DNA of 33,832 nt from an uncultured Clostridia bacterium (GTDB lineage Bacteria; Bacillota; Clostridia; Lutisporales; Lutisporaceae): NCBI GenBank assembly GCA_937930535.1, contig CALGKJ010000068.1, positions 1-33,832 of the forward strand, read 5' to 3'. Positions 22,316 to 32,400 of this stretch are shown piece after piece (position 1 is the stretch's first letter; the number at the start of each line of letters is the position of its first letter). Below the pieces are notes generated by a model that was not told the origin of the DNA, did not search any database, and saw nothing but the letters and a program-made list of their open reading frames with translations. A program made the translations under genes and the position numbers.

Positions 22316-22822
22316 TTAATCTGCTACTGTTTCCGCACCACGAACATCAAGAATCTTGAGGCTGGACAGCTTCAAAGCAACATACTTCACGCCATTTTCC
22401 TCCATCATTTGTATTATGCCTGCCACCTCAATCCAATCCTCAGCCTTGGGTTTATCTCCTTCAAACAAAATCTCAAACCCGGCAACTCCGTCATTTCCGC
22501 AGCATCCGGGACCGTAGCGTATTACATAGCTTTTGGTTTTACCTGTTTCAAGATCAGTATATTCATTATATAATCCCTCAAGCTTAATAGTCTTATTCTT
22601 ATAATCATCAGGGTTTAAATAAATATCATTGCATTGAGCAATAAACAGCTTTTCTTTAATCTCAACAATGCCAGAAGCATTTTCATCTGTCTGCACTGCA
22701 GCTTCATCAGAAATGTAGGGTTGTTCTGCTCGGGTATCCGCTCCAATGCTTGCCTTATTATTACACCCCGCAAGCAGTAAAATAAGCAAAGTGGTAAAGC
22801 TTATCAATAAAAATCTCTTCAT
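22316..22822 (-). CDS. Lipoprotein with YcgQ/DUF1980-like C-terminal domain, zinc-operon member
   Basis: A 168-residue lipoprotein with lipobox LLAGC (Cys20). After a low-complexity linker, residues 55-160 form a small beta-rich domain with YGPGCCGNDGVAGFEI (Cys107-Cys108) and a WIEVAGII motif. This resembles the C-terminal OB-like part of YcgQ/TIGR03943 proteins, which go with zinc homeostasis and metallochaperone loci; the match is by eye. Its ATG overlaps the znuB stop (ATGA), so it is the last cistron of the zinc operon. A surface metal-handling or permease-accessory role is plausible, with the Cys pair as candidate ligands. Confidence 0.65.
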   Translation of the reverse strand: MKRFLLISFTTLLILLLAGCNNKASIGADTRAEQPYISDEAAVQTDENASGIVEIKEKLFIAQCNDIYLNPDDYKNKTIKLEGLYNEYTDLETGKTKSYVIRYGPGCCGNDGVAGFEILFEGDKPKAEDWIEVAGIIQMMEENGVKYVALKLSSLKILDVRGAETVAD

Positions 22823-23655
22823 GCTGATACCTCCAATATTTTTTTCAGTATTAGTGCAGTAAGATAAAATATTAAAAATGCTGCAAGATTAACCGCAACC
22901 ACACTAGCACCAGCAGGTATGGAAAAGGAAAAGGAAATAACTATTCCTATGAAAAAGCAGACTACAGATAATAATGCCGAACATATTACTACGCTTTTAA
23001 AGCTTCGGCATAGTCGCATGGATGTAAGGGCAGGGAAAATTATTAAGCTGGATATAAGCATAGCTCCCATCATTCTCATTCCTATTACAATAGTAAGAGC
23101 AGTTAAAAGGGCTATCAGCATGTTATATCGTCCGGCATTGGTTCCTGTTGCCTTTGCAAAGCTCTCATCAAAAGTAACTGCAAAGATTTTGTTGTAAAAC
23201 AATATATACAAAATCAAAACTACAGCAGAAACAGCAACGCTGAGATAAACATCACTTTTACTCATGGCAAGTATGCTTCCGAACATATAGTTGCACACAT
23301 CAGTATTCATTCCTGTGGTAAGTGAGACAATAATTACTCCAATGGCTAGAGAGCTGCTTGATATCAATGCAATAGCCGCATCCCCTTTGATTTTACTGCT
23401 TTCGCTTATTCTAAGCAGTAAAAATGCAGCTACAGCTACAATTGGAATAGACACCTTCAGCGGTGCCATGTTCAGTGTCATTGCCAAAGCTAATGCACCG
23501 AAGCCCACATGAGAAAGTCCCTCTCCAATCATGGAATACCGCTTCAAAACCAGACTTATACCAAGCAGTGCCGCACATAGTGCCACCATAGTACCTACAA
23601 CCAAAGCTCTTATAATAAAGGCATAGGAAAAAAGCTCCCTTAATAAATCAGGCAT
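22819..23655 (-). CDS. znuB: Metal (zinc) ABC transporter permease, ZnuB/AdcB type
   Basis: A 278-residue, eight- to nine-helix permease of the ABC-3 metal family. Typical stretches are SLVLKRYSMIGEGLSHVGFGALAL near residues 35-58 and MRMMGAMLISSLIIFPALTSM in the second half. The start is placed at ATG 23655; an in-frame GTG at 23667 is an alternative, and both lie within the end of znuC, so the genes overlap and are coupled. The His-rich binding protein encoded by the first transport gene points to zinc rather than manganese. Confidence 0.85.
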   Translation of the reverse strand: MPDLLRELFSYAFIIRALVVGTMVALCAALLGISLVLKRYSMIGEGLSHVGFGALALAMTLNMAPLKVSIPIVAVAAFLLLRISESSKIKGDAAIALISSSSLAIGVIIVSLTTGMNTDVCNYMFGSILAMSKSDVYLSVAVSAVVLILYILFYNKIFAVTFDESFAKATGTNAGRYNMLIALLTALTIVIGMRMMGAMLISSLIIFPALTSMRLCRSFKSVVICSALLSVVCFFIGIVISFSFSIPAGASVVAVNLAAFLIFYLTALILKKILEVSA

Positions 23656-24355
23656 TTTCAACACCACCCATCATCCTGCGGCAAATATCTGTAGCCAGAT
23701 ATTCCTTGGTCAAGCCAAAAAAGCCGGTTTTAATATTCATATGCAGTATTTTATTTCCGTATTGTACAGCACTATTTATGTCATGGGATATCATTATGAC
23801 AGTGATACCCAGCTCTTTATTCAGCTTACTGATTAATGCATATAGTTCTTTGGTCATTACTGGATCAAGTCCTGTAACAGGCTCGTCCAGCAGCAACAGC
23901 TTTTCGGTAGCACACAAAGCACGTGCCAAAAGTACTCTTTGCTGCTGTCCTCCCGACAAATCACGGTAAGATTTCTTTTTCAGCTCATTTATTCCTAGCT
24001 TTGCAATGTTTTCCCTTGCACGAGCTTTTTCCTTTTTAGAATAAAATGGCAAAAAACCACGACGATTTAGACAACCTGAAAGTACCACTTCAAACACGTT
24101 GGCCGGAAAATCCTTTTGTACTATTGTTTGCTGGGGCAGATAACCTATCTCATTTTGTTTGATATCATTAAAAGCAATCTGCCCGCTGATTGGCTTCAAA
24201 AGTCCAAGAATCCCCTTCATCAAAGTACTTTTACCAGTGCCATTTTCACCTACAATACAAAGATAATCTCCCTGCTCCAAGTCAAAGCTTATGTTATTTA
24301 CAGCAATGTGTCCATCATACCCCATTGTTACATTTTTACAATGAATAAGCTTCAT
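23648..24355 (-). CDS. znuC: Metal (zinc) ABC transporter ATP-binding protein
   Basis: A 235-residue ATPase with all ABC motifs: Walker A GENGTGKST (residues 36-44), Q-loop in GYLPQQ, signature LSGGQQQR, Walker B LLLLDEP and H-loop MISHD. It belongs to the metal-uptake subgroup. It begins 3 nt after znuA and overlaps znuB. The last residues (MMGGVENA) are encoded within the overlap with the permease gene. Confidence 0.88.
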   Translation of the reverse strand: MKLIHCKNVTMGYDGHIAVNNISFDLEQGDYLCIVGENGTGKSTLMKGILGLLKPISGQIAFNDIKQNEIGYLPQQTIVQKDFPANVFEVVLSGCLNRRGFLPFYSKKEKARARENIAKLGINELKKKSYRDLSGGQQQRVLLARALCATEKLLLLDEPVTGLDPVMTKELYALISKLNKELGITVIMISHDINSAVQYGNKILHMNIKTGFFGLTKEYLATDICRRMMGGVENA

Positions 24356-24358
24356 GGC

Positions 24359-25408
24359 TTAATTTAACCCCTTTCTCAAATTCTCTGCGTTTTGCTTCAT
24401 AAGAGAAAGGTAAGTAGCTCCTGCCTCAAAATCGGTCTTTGAAATATTCTGGCATGAATGAAGCAGCAGTATTTCCGTTCCTGTCTGCTCGCATATCGAC
24501 CTTGCAATGTTCTGATTGCTCAGCTCAATACAAAAAATATAGGATACGTGCTTTTTCTTCACAAAATCTATCAAATAGCTTAAAGTACCTGCACTTGCTT
24601 CTGTTTCGGTGCTGCATCCATTGAAGGCAGCTCTATATTCCAACTCATATTCATCTGCAAAATATCTGAAAGGAAAGCGATCACCAAAGACTAACAGCTT
24701 ATGTTTTGCACTATCAACTATCTCTCTTATTTCGCTATCAAGCTCCTGAAGCTTCGCAATATAAGCTACAGCATTCTGTTTGTAGATATCTGCGTTTTTG
24801 CTATCTGCTTCACAAAGTGCATCAGTAATGGCATTTATCATCAAAACAGCGTTTTCAGGAGATGTCCAGATATGCTCGTCATATTCAGCTTCTTCATGAG
24901 CATGTCCTTCGTGTTCATCGTGTTCATGATCGTCGTGCTCATGTTCATGTTCATCATGCTTATGATCATGCTCATCTTCGTCACCATGAGAATGATGTCC
25001 TGCTTCCATTCCTTCAACTGTTTCTTCCGTCACAACAGCAACTGAGTTTATTAATTTTATAGTTTTTTTGCTGCTTGTATCCATAGAATCCAAAATGGTA
25101 TTTACCCACTGATCATTTTCTCCTCCAATATAAGCAAATACGTCAGCCTTTTGAATCTTGATAATATCGGCAGGTGATGGATCAAAGGAGTGAATTTCAG
25201 CACCCGGACGAACAAGCATAGTCAAGTCAACCTTGTCTCCTGCAATAGCCCTTACGAAATCATAAATAGGAAAAATTGTTGTAACAATGCTGATTTTTTT
25301 ATCAGCTTCTATTGTTGAATTAAAATTTGTGTTATTTTTTTGTGTACAGCCTGTCAGTATTACAGTTAAAAGTGTAAATATAAGAATAAAAGATAATATT
25401 TTTTTCAA
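24359..25408 (-). CDS. znuA: Zinc ABC transporter substrate-binding lipoprotein
   Basis: A 349-residue lipoprotein with lipobox ILTGC (Cys21) and cluster A-I metal-binding fold landmarks: TIFPIYDFVRAIAGD, PGAEIHSFDPSPADI with a His ligand, and DEHIWTSPENA with another. Between them, residues 138-171 are a His/Asp/Glu loop (HDHKHDEHEHEHDDHEHDEH), the mark of zinc-specific members. The start codon is TTG at 25406-25408, with GGGGG at 25417-25421 at good spacing; no ATG fits. It heads the transporter part of the operon, 104 nt after a Cys/His-rich membrane-protein gene. Confidence 0.9.
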   Translation of the reverse strand: MKKILSFILIFTLLTVILTGCTQKNNTNFNSTIEADKKISIVTTIFPIYDFVRAIAGDKVDLTMLVRPGAEIHSFDPSPADIIKIQKADVFAYIGGENDQWVNTILDSMDTSSKKTIKLINSVAVVTEETVEGMEAGHHSHGDEDEHDHKHDEHEHEHDDHEHDEHEGHAHEEAEYDEHIWTSPENAVLMINAITDALCEADSKNADIYKQNAVAYIAKLQELDSEIREIVDSAKHKLLVFGDRFPFRYFADEYELEYRAAFNGCSTETEASAGTLSYLIDFVKKKHVSYIFCIELSNQNIARSICEQTGTEILLLHSCQNISKTDFEAGATYLSLMKQNAENLRKGLN

Positions 25409-25446
25409 TTTAAGAACCCCCTTAGATTATTTAATATTTCTGTTTC

Positions 25447-25483
25447 AGAAACAACTTCATAATATAATGTTTCAGTTGTTTCT
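25447..25483 (-). terminator. Hairpin between the Cys/His-rich membrane protein gene and znuA
   Basis: AGAAACAACT (25447-25456) pairs perfectly with AGTTGTTTCT (25474-25483). It may partly terminate transcription and lower znuABC relative to the first gene. The motif recurs at 20314 and 22255. Confidence 0.5.
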
Positions 25484-25512
25484 CTAAGCTATATTAATAA
25501 TACCTAGGGTCT

Positions 25513-25827
25513 TCAATTGTTCATTCTTACCTTTAGCCGGACAAGTGTAACAGCTTTTCTATTACTACAATATATGGATAAAACTGTATATAACGAAATT
25601 GCCATACATAAAAAGGAATAAAATATAAAAACAAAAAATATATTTTGTAGCTTTTTTAGGGTCTCTGCACAAACAGCGATCTGTTCACATGTATCACAGT
25701 GCTCTCCGTCACAATCATGTTCTGCTTCAAGTGAGATAAAAAATGCGGAAAAAAGAAAGGCTGTAATAATGCAGATAAAGATTAACAGTGCTGTAAGCCG
25801 GACAAAGCTGTGAAATTTATTTTGCAT
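25513..25827 (-). CDS. Small two-helix membrane protein with Cys/His-rich outer loop, zinc-operon leader gene
   Basis: A 104-residue protein. Membrane segments lie at about 11-33 and 61-87. Between them is an extracytoplasmic loop with four cysteines and two histidines, HDCDGEHCDTCEQIAVC (His37, Cys39, His43, Cys44, Cys47, Cys53), a likely zinc site. ATG 25827 follows AGGAGG. It lies directly upstream of the znu genes and downstream of a good promoter, so it is probably part of the zinc regulon. I recall similar unnamed proteins beside metal transporters in Firmicutes but know of no assigned function. Confidence 0.65.
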   Translation of the reverse strand: MQNKFHSFVRLTALLIFICIITAFLFSAFFISLEAEHDCDGEHCDTCEQIAVCAETLKKLQNIFFVFIFYSFLCMAISLYTVLSIYCSNRKAVTLVRLKVRMNN

Positions 25828-25950
25828 TATACTACCTCCTTTTATATGCATGTATTTATGGTTTATTTATGCTTAACAAGCAGCTTATGTATTGTGTATA
25901 CAGTTTTTTACTTCACATTCACAAAAAATGTAAATAGATTTATTTTATTT

Positions 25951-25979
25951 ATAGTATATCAAATTTGCTGATTAGTCAA
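25951..25979 (-). promoter_or_regulatory. Promoter of the zinc-uptake operon
   Basis: TTGACT (25974-25979) and TACTAT (25951-25956) on the minus strand are 17 nt apart. The leader contains TTTACAT and GTAAA half-sites in inverted orientation (25910-25936), a weak Zur/Fur-like candidate; I cannot confirm an operator. Confidence 0.6.
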
Positions 25980-25987
25980 GCTTCTAT

Positions 25988-26357
25988 TCATGCCCAGTCA
26001 GGAGCACCTATATACAGGGGAAGGGGACACCAAGCATTCAGTATAGCTGCATTGCCATTTAATTCCACTATACTGTAAGGATTCGCAGGTCCAAACATCA
26101 GTCTCATTACGCTTGGAGCATCCGCTGTATAGTCATACTTTTTTCCGTTTTGCATCAGTCAGAGCCATTAGTGTCTACACTAAGCTTAACATTCCCATAG
26201 CCAGCAATGCCTAATATCACTTCCCCCTATACTAAAGGCATGTTTTCGCTTTTAAAGTCTAATTTGTCGGGCTGCTATTCATGCTAAATACCATATTGAT
26301 AAAATCAATGGCTTCTTCAAAATCCTCAAGGTGTAATTGAACTATATCATAGCTCAT
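25988..26357 (-). pseudogene. Decayed GNAT-family acetyltransferase (N- and C-terminal fragments)
   Basis: ATG 26355-26357, behind GGGGG, opens a frame MSYDIVQLHLEDFEEAIDFI that stops after 32 codons. Further on, other frames encode VILGIAGYGNVKLSVDTNGS and, after another frame break, APSVMRLMFGPANPY ending LPLYIGAPDWA with a stop at 25988. The beginning resembles the start of a GNAT protein and the end the sterol-carrier-like C-terminus of Eis-type GNAT proteins (FGP...LPLY). The central acetyl-CoA-binding region is missing and at least two frame breaks remain. This is a deletion remnant, not a small gene. It lies between the first SARP regulator and the zinc operon. Confidence 0.7.
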
Positions 26358-26383
26358 TGCATATCCCCCTTTAATTCCTGTAT

Positions 26384-29300
26384 TTATACAGCTCCACAAT
26401 CCGTCGTTTCCTTCATTCTTACAAGGATTTCTACCTCGCAGCAATCCTTAAATTCATGCAGCAGCTCGATAGCAATATCGCAGTAAAATTCCATACTTTT
26501 ATCAACATATCCTTTTAAGGCATTATATGCCTCAGAATCTTTACTCATTTGAGTCAAGATCTCTGCCTTTATTCTGTTTACTATTCCAAGCTCATAGGGA
26601 TTTTTAGCCTTTTCTGCATAGGCTTCTGACTGCGTAAGGTGGTAGAGTACGTCTGTATAATTTTTCTCCTGCATCAGAACCAGTGACATATATCCATTAG
26701 CTGTTGACCTGCGCCATAGTGTATCAAGCTGTGCGTACAAGCTTAATGCTCTTGACAAATGCTCCTTTGCTGTCTTATAGTCCCCTAGATCATAAGCGGC
26801 TTGACCTGCATTTGTGTGAAATATTGCTACTCCTCTTATCAGTTTATTGTCATCGCAAATGGCTATGGCTTTATTATATAGCTGCACTGCTTCTGCAAAC
26901 TGTTTTTTGCATCTTTTTATTTCACCCATGTAGTTATAGGCGGCAGCAATATTCAGTACATACCTGCTTTTGTTTTGCTGAGTCTCAAAAATCTCGATAG
27001 AGCTTTTTAATAAAGCTTCTGCATCATCAAATGAACCCAGCAATATATTATAAAGTCCTTTTAACCTTAATAGCACACCTTTTTCTGCAATATTTCTTGT
27101 TTGTTCAACGATTTCAATTGACTTTTCTATATATTTTCCCATATTGAGCGTATTTCTGGTATTGATGCAGTAGTATATTTTTTGTCTTAGTCCCTTTAAT
27201 AGATATTCCATATTGCATATAGCTTCCGCAGCTTCTATTACCTGATCTATTATTGATATTCCCAGCTCATACTCCCCTTGACCTATATAGTAGCGTCCCT
27301 TCATATGCATAAATGAGAGCTTAAGAAGCTTGAATTCGTCAATGTCATGTGCATTGCTGCCAACGGTATTTAATAGCCGCTCTAGCTCATCAAGCTGATT
27401 TCGTGCCTGCTCATAGCTTAGATAAAGATATTTACATTGGTGCATGCCTATATCACTTAGTATTGGAAATATTTCATGGCTGAACTGCAAATACTCCTCT
27501 ATATTTTTTATACTGTATTTTAGTTGAGCAAGCTTATCATTTGCATGCTGATAGTGGTATATGAGCCTTGAGTATCTCAGTCTGTCAGTTACATCATTTT
27601 GCAGCTTTGCTTCTAAAAGCTTTGCTATCCTGCTGTGCAGCAATCTTCTTCTTGAAGCTGACATTTCGCTGTATATATATTCTCTAAGCTTTTGGTGAGT
27701 AAACTCAAAGCCTATTTCTTCATTGGATACAATCTCATTTAATAGTGCTTTTTGTTGAAGCTCTTCCATAAGCTCTATAAGCTCCAGCTCATCCTTGCCG
27801 CTTAGTTCCTTTAGTATATCAAGAGAAACTCTGTCAAAGAATACTGATGCCATGTTGAGTATTTTTTTTCCTTCCTCGGATACATTTATAATTCTGCTTT
27901 TGAGAATATCCTTCATTTTGGGTGTAATGCTTATTTCATAGTTATTTTGCTTTATACTGTTTAAAAATTCAACCAGAAAAAATATATTTCCCTCTGTCTC
28001 TTTATATATCAGTTCCTTAAGCTCCTGTGTAAGCTTGTGGTTTAGCAGTGCGTAAGCAAAGGCTTCTGTATCCTCCATGCTTAGCCTTAGAAGCTCAATC
28101 TTTGTACCAAGATTCTTAACAGCTATTTCAGTTATAAATCTGTCTATTTTTTTATCAAAGGTATTTCTACAGGTCGCAATAATCATTATTGATTTGTTTC
28201 TATCTTGCAGTATTATGCTTTTTAAAAGGGATAGACTCATATCATCAATCCACTGTAGATCTTCAAAAAGCAGTACTATTTTTTTATTTTCAGCAGACTT
28301 CCTTAATATGCTTAATACAGTACTCTCTACTACTTGATATTTCAGTATATCATCTCTTTCATAGGCTGGATTACTGCTGTCTTCGTAGGATTTGTCAAAG
28401 GTGGGGAATAAACAGCCTGCGACTTGCCTCCAGCTTTCAGGTATATAAATGCTCTGCTGGCTGATATGCTGCGAAAGCTTGGAAAATATCTCATTCCACG
28501 GCTTAAGAGGGTAGCTCTCCTCAGCTTGATAGCAGTAAGTTTCAAATAGCACAACCTGACTCATATCAGAAAGCTTAAAAAACCTCTCCACCAGCTTGCT
28601 TTTTCCAATGCCCGCTTCTCCTAAAACTATAACTGCCTTTCCACAGGAATTTTTAACAAAATTGTCATATGCTTCATGGATAAGCTTTAGCTCCTGCGTT
28701 CTGCCATAAAAGAACTCCTCGTCATTTAAGCTCGGCTTGTCTGCCTTATGAGTCTTTGCTTTAACCAAATCTTCAAATACCTTTATAGTCCTGCTGTCTG
28801 GAGAAATAGACAGCTCCTTGCTGAGAATTGACTTCAGCTTGTTGTAAACCTCAATACCTTTATTATGCTGACCTTCCTTGCTGTAAATCTCCATTAAACG
28901 TCTGTATGAGTCTTCATCCAAATGGTCAACACCTATTAACTGCTTACAGTATATTTCAGCGGATTTTAAATCTTTTTGATCCCAGCAGTCTTTTAAAAGC
29001 TTGTTAAGCTTATTAATATACATGTATTGGTATTGCTCTCTTTTTTGAAACATCCACTGTTCAAACCGCTCTGCATCCTTAACTAAAAACCCCTGCAAAA
29101 ATTCATCTGTATAAAGCTCTACACATGATGAATTACCGCACTTAATAAAGCTTTCCAGATCAATATTCCATGCAATATCGGCATTTAACATTATATTTGC
29201 TCTCTGGGGCGAGACTACAACATCTTCATCAAATATTTTTTTAAGAGTGTATACTGCATTACGAAGGTTCTTTTTAGCCAGACTGTCTTCCTGCTCTGAC

Positions 29301-29452
29301 CAGAGCAGATCCACCAGCTCGTCTCTGGAAGCATTTTTTTTGATTGCTAGATAGTAGAATAGTGCTTCCACCTTTCTAAAAGGAAAAACAATAACTTGTT
29401 CATTATAGAGTACTTCCGGCGTTCCAAGAAGTTTAACTTTAATACTATTCAA
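26384..29452 (-). CDS. SARP/BTAD-type transcriptional regulator with AAA ATPase and TPR repeats (copy 1)
   Basis: A 1022-residue regulator. Residues 1-95 form an OmpR-like winged helix (FPFRKVEALFYYLAI, RDELVDLLWSE, KKNLRNAVYTLKK). Residues 95-235 are the bacterial transcriptional activator (BTAD) domain. A STAND/AAA ATPase follows, with Walker A GEAGIGKSK (278-286) and Walker B IVLLFEDLQWIDD near 390. Residues about 620-1010 are TPR-like repeats. The start is TTG at 29450-29452 with AAAGGGGGAG upstream, and its first residues align with the paralogue's start. It lies 27 nt downstream of that paralogue, so the two are co-transcribed. Such proteins integrate a ligand or partner signal through the TPR/ATPase part. 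The targets are unknown; the neighbouring acetyltransferase has decayed. Confidence 0.82.
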   Translation of the reverse strand: MNSIKVKLLGTPEVLYNEQVIVFPFRKVEALFYYLAIKKNASRDELVDLLWSEQEDSLAKKNLRNAVYTLKKIFDEDVVVSPQRANIMLNADIAWNIDLESFIKCGNSSCVELYTDEFLQGFLVKDAERFEQWMFQKREQYQYMYINKLNKLLKDCWDQKDLKSAEIYCKQLIGVDHLDEDSYRRLMEIYSKEGQHNKGIEVYNKLKSILSKELSISPDSRTIKVFEDLVKAKTHKADKPSLNDEEFFYGRTQELKLIHEAYDNFVKNSCGKAVIVLGEAGIGKSKLVERFFKLSDMSQVVLFETYCYQAEESYPLKPWNEIFSKLSQHISQQSIYIPESWRQVAGCLFPTFDKSYEDSSNPAYERDDILKYQVVESTVLSILRKSAENKKIVLLFEDLQWIDDMSLSLLKSIILQDRNKSIMIIATCRNTFDKKIDRFITEIAVKNLGTKIELLRLSMEDTEAFAYALLNHKLTQELKELIYKETEGNIFFLVEFLNSIKQNNYEISITPKMKDILKSRIINVSEEGKKILNMASVFFDRVSLDILKELSGKDELELIELMEELQQKALLNEIVSNEEIGFEFTHQKLREYIYSEMSASRRRLLHSRIAKLLEAKLQNDVTDRLRYSRLIYHYQHANDKLAQLKYSIKNIEEYLQFSHEIFPILSDIGMHQCKYLYLSYEQARNQLDELERLLNTVGSNAHDIDEFKLLKLSFMHMKGRYYIGQGEYELGISIIDQVIEAAEAICNMEYLLKGLRQKIYYCINTRNTLNMGKYIEKSIEIVEQTRNIAEKGVLLRLKGLYNILLGSFDDAEALLKSSIEIFETQQNKSRYVLNIAAAYNYMGEIKRCKKQFAEAVQLYNKAIAICDDNKLIRGVAIFHTNAGQAAYDLGDYKTAKEHLSRALSLYAQLDTLWRRSTANGYMSLVLMQEKNYTDVLYHLTQSEAYAEKAKNPYELGIVNRIKAEILTQMSKDSEAYNALKGYVDKSMEFYCDIAIELLHEFKDCCEVEILVRMKETTDCGAV

Positions 29453-29479
29453 GTGTGCTCCCCCTTTGGTATTGCTGCA

Positions 29480-32400
29480 TTATTCCTTGTTCTTTTTTAG
29501 TGCATTTAAAATTTCGATCTCATAGGGATTTTTAAGCTTTTTTAAATAACCAATTCCTATATTACAGTATTCATCCAGCTCTATATTTAGATAGGAAGAA
29601 AATATATTGTTTATTCTTATATTTCTTTCCATGCTGGATTTTATTTCTGCTTTTACTCTATATATAAGCCCCATTTCGTACGGGCTTTTCAGCTTGTCTG
29701 CATATGCTTCAGCCTTTTTCAGATAGCTTAGTGCGCTTTTGTATTCTCCGTTCTTTACCTCTACCAATGCCATATAAGCTTCCGCAGTAGATCTTCCCCA
29801 AAGCATATCCATCTGATTATACATCTTGATAGCCAGATTCAGATATACTCTGGCTCTATGATAATCCCCCATATCCAAAGCCGCCTGACCTGCATTGGTA
29901 TAAAATATTGTCAAGCCCCAAGGGATGCTTTTAACCTCGCAGATGTTTATTGCCTTATCGTAGTAATCCAGAGCTGTTGTAAATTTCATATTGTGTCGCC
30001 GTATCTCTCCGATATAGTTGTAGCAAGCGGCAATATTCAGTATATATTTGTCCTCCTGATTTATGGAGTTAAACATTCCTATCGCCTGCTTCAATATCTC
30101 CTCTGCTTCCTCATATTTTCCCTGCATTATTCTGCTTAAGCCCTTAAGGCGAAGCAGTATGGCTGTATCCTCATGCTTATTGTGCTTCATGGACAGCTCC
30201 AGCCCTAGCTGTATATAGTCATCCATCAAGCTGATATCGTGAATCTGAATGCTATAGTATATCATTTGCTTATAGCCCTTCAGCGCATGCTTCTGGTCAT
30301 TAAGCTTCAATGCTGTATCTATCATTTCAATTATGCATGCTGTACCAGCATCATATTCCCCTTCCTTAATATGGTATCGACCCTTTAGGTGAAAAAACTC
30401 CATATTAAGCTGTGCAATGCTGTCAAAGGGGGTTTCCTCTAGCTTTACCTTTTGCATTAGCTGCTCAATCATATCAAGCTGCTCTAAAGCTTCATCAGAA
30501 TTAATATTAATATGTGGATTATTACTGTTGCCAGAGCTTATTATAGGAAAAAGCTCATGCTTTAAGTCAAAAAATACATCCAAATTTTTTATTCTGTATT
30601 TCAGCTCTGAAAGCTTGTTTCCACTGTTTTTGTAGTGGTATATCAGCTTGGGATAAATAAAGCGGTCTCTTTTGTCCTTATGCAGCTCCTTTTCAAGCAC
30701 CAAGCCTATTTTATTATGAATAAGCTTTCTTCTTGCCAATGACTGCTGCTGGTATATGAATTCTCTAAGCTTTTGATGAGTAAACTCATAGCTTATGCTG
30801 TCGCTGTCCGTTTCCTTTAATATCATTTTGTTTTTCAGCTCGTCCAGTATATCAATCAGCTCCATATCATCTTTTCCGCTTAACTGCTTCAATAGATCTA
30901 TTGATACTTCATCAAAGAATATGGAGATAATATTTAATATCTTTCTGCCTTCGTCGGGAATATCAATAAATCGGCTTTTCAGTATATCCTGAGCCTTTGG
31001 ATTCAGTGCTCCTATTTCACCTGTATCCTTAATAGTATTCAGAAGCTCAACCAGAAAAAAGGCATTGCCTGAGGTTTCTTCAAAAATCTGATTTTGCAGC
31101 TCTTTTGTCCATTTACTGTGGGGTACTACCTTTTTTGCTATTTCTTCAACCTCTTTTTCAGTAAACCTTTGAAGCTCCAGCTTTGTGATTGCATCATATT
31201 TGGACATGGTCGAGATAAAGCTTTCTATTTTTTTGTCGTATCCGCTTCTGCAAGTTCCTACCAGCATTATGTTTTTGCTTCTTTGGTGCAGCATTATGTT
31301 TCTCAGCAGGGTTATACTGGTGCTGTCCATCCATTGAATATCATCAAATATCAGTATCAGCTTTTGTTTCTGGGAAAGCTTGTTTAATACTCCAATAATA
31401 GCTTCCTCAGCCACTTGAAATTTAAAGCTGTCTATTTTTTCTATACTGCTTACTACAGCCATATTGTTTTCCTCAGCAAACATTGGAAATATATGAGCAA
31501 TAATATTAGTCCAGATGGATGGAAGCTTAATATTGCTTTTCATTATGATATCCTTTAATCTGGCAAATATATCATTCCAAGGCTTTAGAAAATACCCCTC
31601 CTCTGCTTGATAGCAGTTGGACTGTAAAAGCAGTACCTTTTGTCCTCCTGTAAGCTCTATAAATCTGTCCTTTAATCTGGTTTTGCCTATGCCCGCTTCT
31701 CCTGCAATTATGATGGATTTGTGACTGCTGTCGTTTAAAAAGCTGTTGTAGTTGTACATCATTATATTAAGCTCTTCTTCCCTGCCGTAAAAGAAGGCTT
31801 CCGTACTTTTCTTTTTAATAGGATGCTTTATATCTCTTTCTACAAGTATTGCTTCCATTAGGCTTTTAGTTGACGCATCTGGTGATATGCCCAGCTCTTT
31901 TTCCAATACAGCAGATAATTTGTTGTATGTATCTACTGCTTTATTGTAGGAGCTTTCCATAGCATAAATCTTCATTAATAGGCTGTAGGAGTTTTCATCA
32001 AAGGGGTCTTGATTTATCAAAAGCTTGGAGTAAAGCTCTGCCTGTTTTGTATCTTCATTTTGTATGCATTTATTTATATAAACGTATAGTTTTTGTCGGT
32101 ATGCTTCTTTGTAAAGCTCTCTTTGTGTTGTCAGCCAATCCTCAAACTGCTCTCCATCCTTGACGTTAAAGCCTTGCATAAACTCTCCTGTATAGGCATT
32201 AATGCTTTCTAGTTCACTGTTATTTAAAAAGGCTTGTAAATCAGAAGAAACTGTTATATCTGGGTTTATCATAGCTATGGATTTTTGCGGAGAAATAATT
32301 ATATCTATTCCAAAGGCTTTCCTTATCATATACATAGCATGTCTAAGGTTTTTCTTTGCTGTTTCCTCGTCTGCCTCGCTCCAGAAAATACTTACAAGCT

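Noticed and set aside
24862-25062. His/Arg-rich plus-strand frame
   Set aside because: It is the reverse reading of the His-rich loop of the zinc-binding lipoprotein gene.
25910-25936. Definite Zur box in the zinc-operon leader
   Set aside because: Only short TTTACAT/GTAAA half-sites match; the dyad is too weak to call without a genome-wide motif.
26259-26444. Independent 61-codon gene
   Set aside because: The part before 26357 overlaps the end of the first SARP gene and the rest is the start of the decayed acetyltransferase.
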